A stretch of DNA of 64,000 bases from Bacteroidales bacterium UBA6851 (GTDB lineage Bacteria; Bacteroidota; Bacteroidia; Bacteroidales; UBA932), in the NCBI GenBank assembly GCA_002451795.1, contig DKDJ01000011.1, positions 1 to 64,000 of the forward strand, read 5' to 3'. A model generated the notes under the pieces. It had not been told where the DNA came from and did no database searches. It was given only the letters and a program-made list of their open reading frames with translations. Below, in pieces: positions 63,066 to 64,000 of this stretch; within the stretch, counting starts at the first letter, position 1, and each line of letters begins with the position of its first letter. A program made the translations under genes and the position numbers.

Positions 63066-64000
63066 ATGGAACTGTTTCGGGAAATGCTTTCTTTCGACTC
63101 CACTTCCGGGCGGGAGCGGGAGTTCGCTTTATGGCTCTCTTCCGAGTTGAAGGCAGAGTCGGTCCATGTCTATGAGGTCGGTGACGGTAGCCTAAATTTG
63201 CTTTTTTGCTGGGGCGTGCCGAAGATAGTGTTCTGTACACACATGGACACTGTACCACCATACATTGCGCCGAGTTTTAGCGGTGATGAGGTCCGTGGTA
63301 GGGGAAGTTGTGATGCCAAGGGACAGATTTATGCCATGTATTCGGCATGCCGGGCTCTTTCCCAGAGTGGATGTGTCGGATTTGGACTGCTTCTGCTCAG
63401 CGGTGAGGAAACAGGTTCTTTCGGGGCTAAGGCCTTTGCTAAAACGGATTTCAGGGCGCCGTTTCTAGTGGTGGGTGAGCCTACCGACAATTGTATGGTA
63501 TCAGCATCCAAGGGAACAAAGTCCTTTGATTTGAGTTTCATGGGAGAGGCTTTTCATTCTGGGTATCCGCAATACGGCCGAAGCGCTGTAGATATGTTCG
63601 TGCGGTTTATGAATGATCTTGAGGTCTCTGATTTCCCGAAGGATGTTCTTCTCGGGGATACTACGTGGAATGTGGGTCTTCTGCATAGCGACAATCCTCA
63701 GAATATACTCAGTCCTAGGCTTGACTGCCGTCTGTATTTCAGGACGACTTTTGCTTCAGATGAGGCAGTGGTTGAATATATGGATGGTGTGGCGACGGAA
63801 TGTGTAAGAGTTAGTGCACGTGGGGGAGATAGTCCTTTGCAGTATTATACGGTGCCTGGTATACCATCCAAGACGGTCTCTTTCGGAAGTGATGCTCCGC
63901 ATCTGAGTAACTTCAAGCATAAGATGATATGTGGCCCTGGTTCAATTACGGTGGCTCATAGAGACAACGAGTACATACTGAAGAGTGATATTGAAATAGC
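63066..64000 (+). CDS. M20-family metallopeptidase/deacylase, cut by the window end
   Basis: The first 311 residues of a zinc amidohydrolase. Metal and catalytic motifs are in place: FCTHMDTVPP (His, Asp), GRGSCDAKGQ (bridging Asp), GEETGSFGAKAF (catalytic and metal Glu), VGEPTDN, and SASKGTKSF with the later His in GEAFHSGYP. The pattern fits ArgE/DapE/LysK-type enzymes that remove an N-acyl group from an amino acid. The exact substrate is open. The gene begins 1 nt after thrA and runs past base 64000. Confidence 0.85.
   Translation, partial: MELFREMLSFDSTSGREREFALWLSSELKAESVHVYEVGDGSLNLLFCWGVPKIVFCTHMDTVPPYIAPSFSGDEVRGRGSCDAKGQIYAMYSACRALSQSGCVGFGLLLLSGEETGSFGAKAFAKTDFRAPFLVVGEPTDNCMVSASKGTKSFDLSFMGEAFHSGYPQYGRSAVDMFVRFMNDLEVSDFPKDVLLGDTTWNVGLLHSDNPQNILSPRLDCRLYFRTTFASDEAVVEYMDGVATECVRVSARGGDSPLQYYTVPGIPSKTVSFGSDAPHLSNFKHKMICGPGSITVAHRDNEYILKSDIEI

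Overview
The window looks like chromosomal core sequence of an anaerobic Bacteroidales bacterium (Bacteroidota). The case rests on gene content: a tricorn-type S41 protease, a TonB-dependent receptor/DUF4249 pair, DUF3109, a serine-palmitoyltransferase-like enzyme, a MurA with Asp in place of the usual active-site Cys, and a fused ThrA. It also rests on promoters of the Bacteroidota type, with TAnnTTTG -7 boxes in front of many genes. I see no prophage, insertion sequence, CRISPR array or rRNA gene. A genus cannot be named from the sequence alone.

Layout. 1-530: tRNA-Ile and tRNA-Ala with a terminator, and tRNA-Pro on the other strand. 527-1874: lolD and trmN6, overlapping. 1999-7893: two tandem paralogous acyl-activating enzymes followed by fabF-fabZ-fabI, a fatty-acid activation and elongation block. 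7996-12332: tRNA-Arg, a lipid-flippase-like membrane protein, a PfkB sugar kinase, a small DUF6913-like protein, a DUF368 (PopT-type) membrane protein and exonuclease III. 12523-19763: an unknown lipoprotein, a U32 protein, a TPR protein, a degenerate M16 protein and a DUF3109 protein. 19749-27679: prmC, ddl, a class A PBP, topA, an Lrp-type regulator and ispD. 27749-33263: the cell-shape operon mreB-mreC-mreD-mrdA-rodA. 33314-34972: tRNA-Leu and cysS.

34974-40109 is the most unusual part. An SDR is followed by a tightly coupled set: an NTP_transf_5-type nucleotidyltransferase, an HPr-kinase-like P-loop protein, a small soluble S24/S26 (SipW-like) peptidase, a PqqD-like protein and an ABC exporter. 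The parts resemble a peptide-modification and export system, but no precursor peptide and no recognisable cyclase or radical-SAM enzyme is present.

40263-47301: a GH3 glycosidase, then on the minus strand a truncated GH20-like gene, a dihydrolipoamide dehydrogenase and a tricorn protease homologue. 48306-50465 is a graveyard: a TonB-dependent receptor with an internal deletion, a frameshift and a nonsense codon, next to a clipped DUF4249 gene, opposite a TPR-AraC regulator. 52308-56709 (minus): a two-gene chromate transporter, an SDR and a serine-palmitoyltransferase-like enzyme that together suggest sphingolipid or sulfonolipid synthesis, and an HI0933-type flavoprotein. 56797-64000: aspS, murB, murA, a short thrA and an M20 peptidase cut by the window end.

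Cell-wall and envelope functions dominate: ddl, the class A PBP, the mre/rod operon, murA, murB, the PopT-like protein, lolD, fatty-acid synthesis and the SPT-like enzyme. Several -7 boxes lie only 4-6 nt from the start codon, so leaderless or very short-leader mRNAs may be common here.
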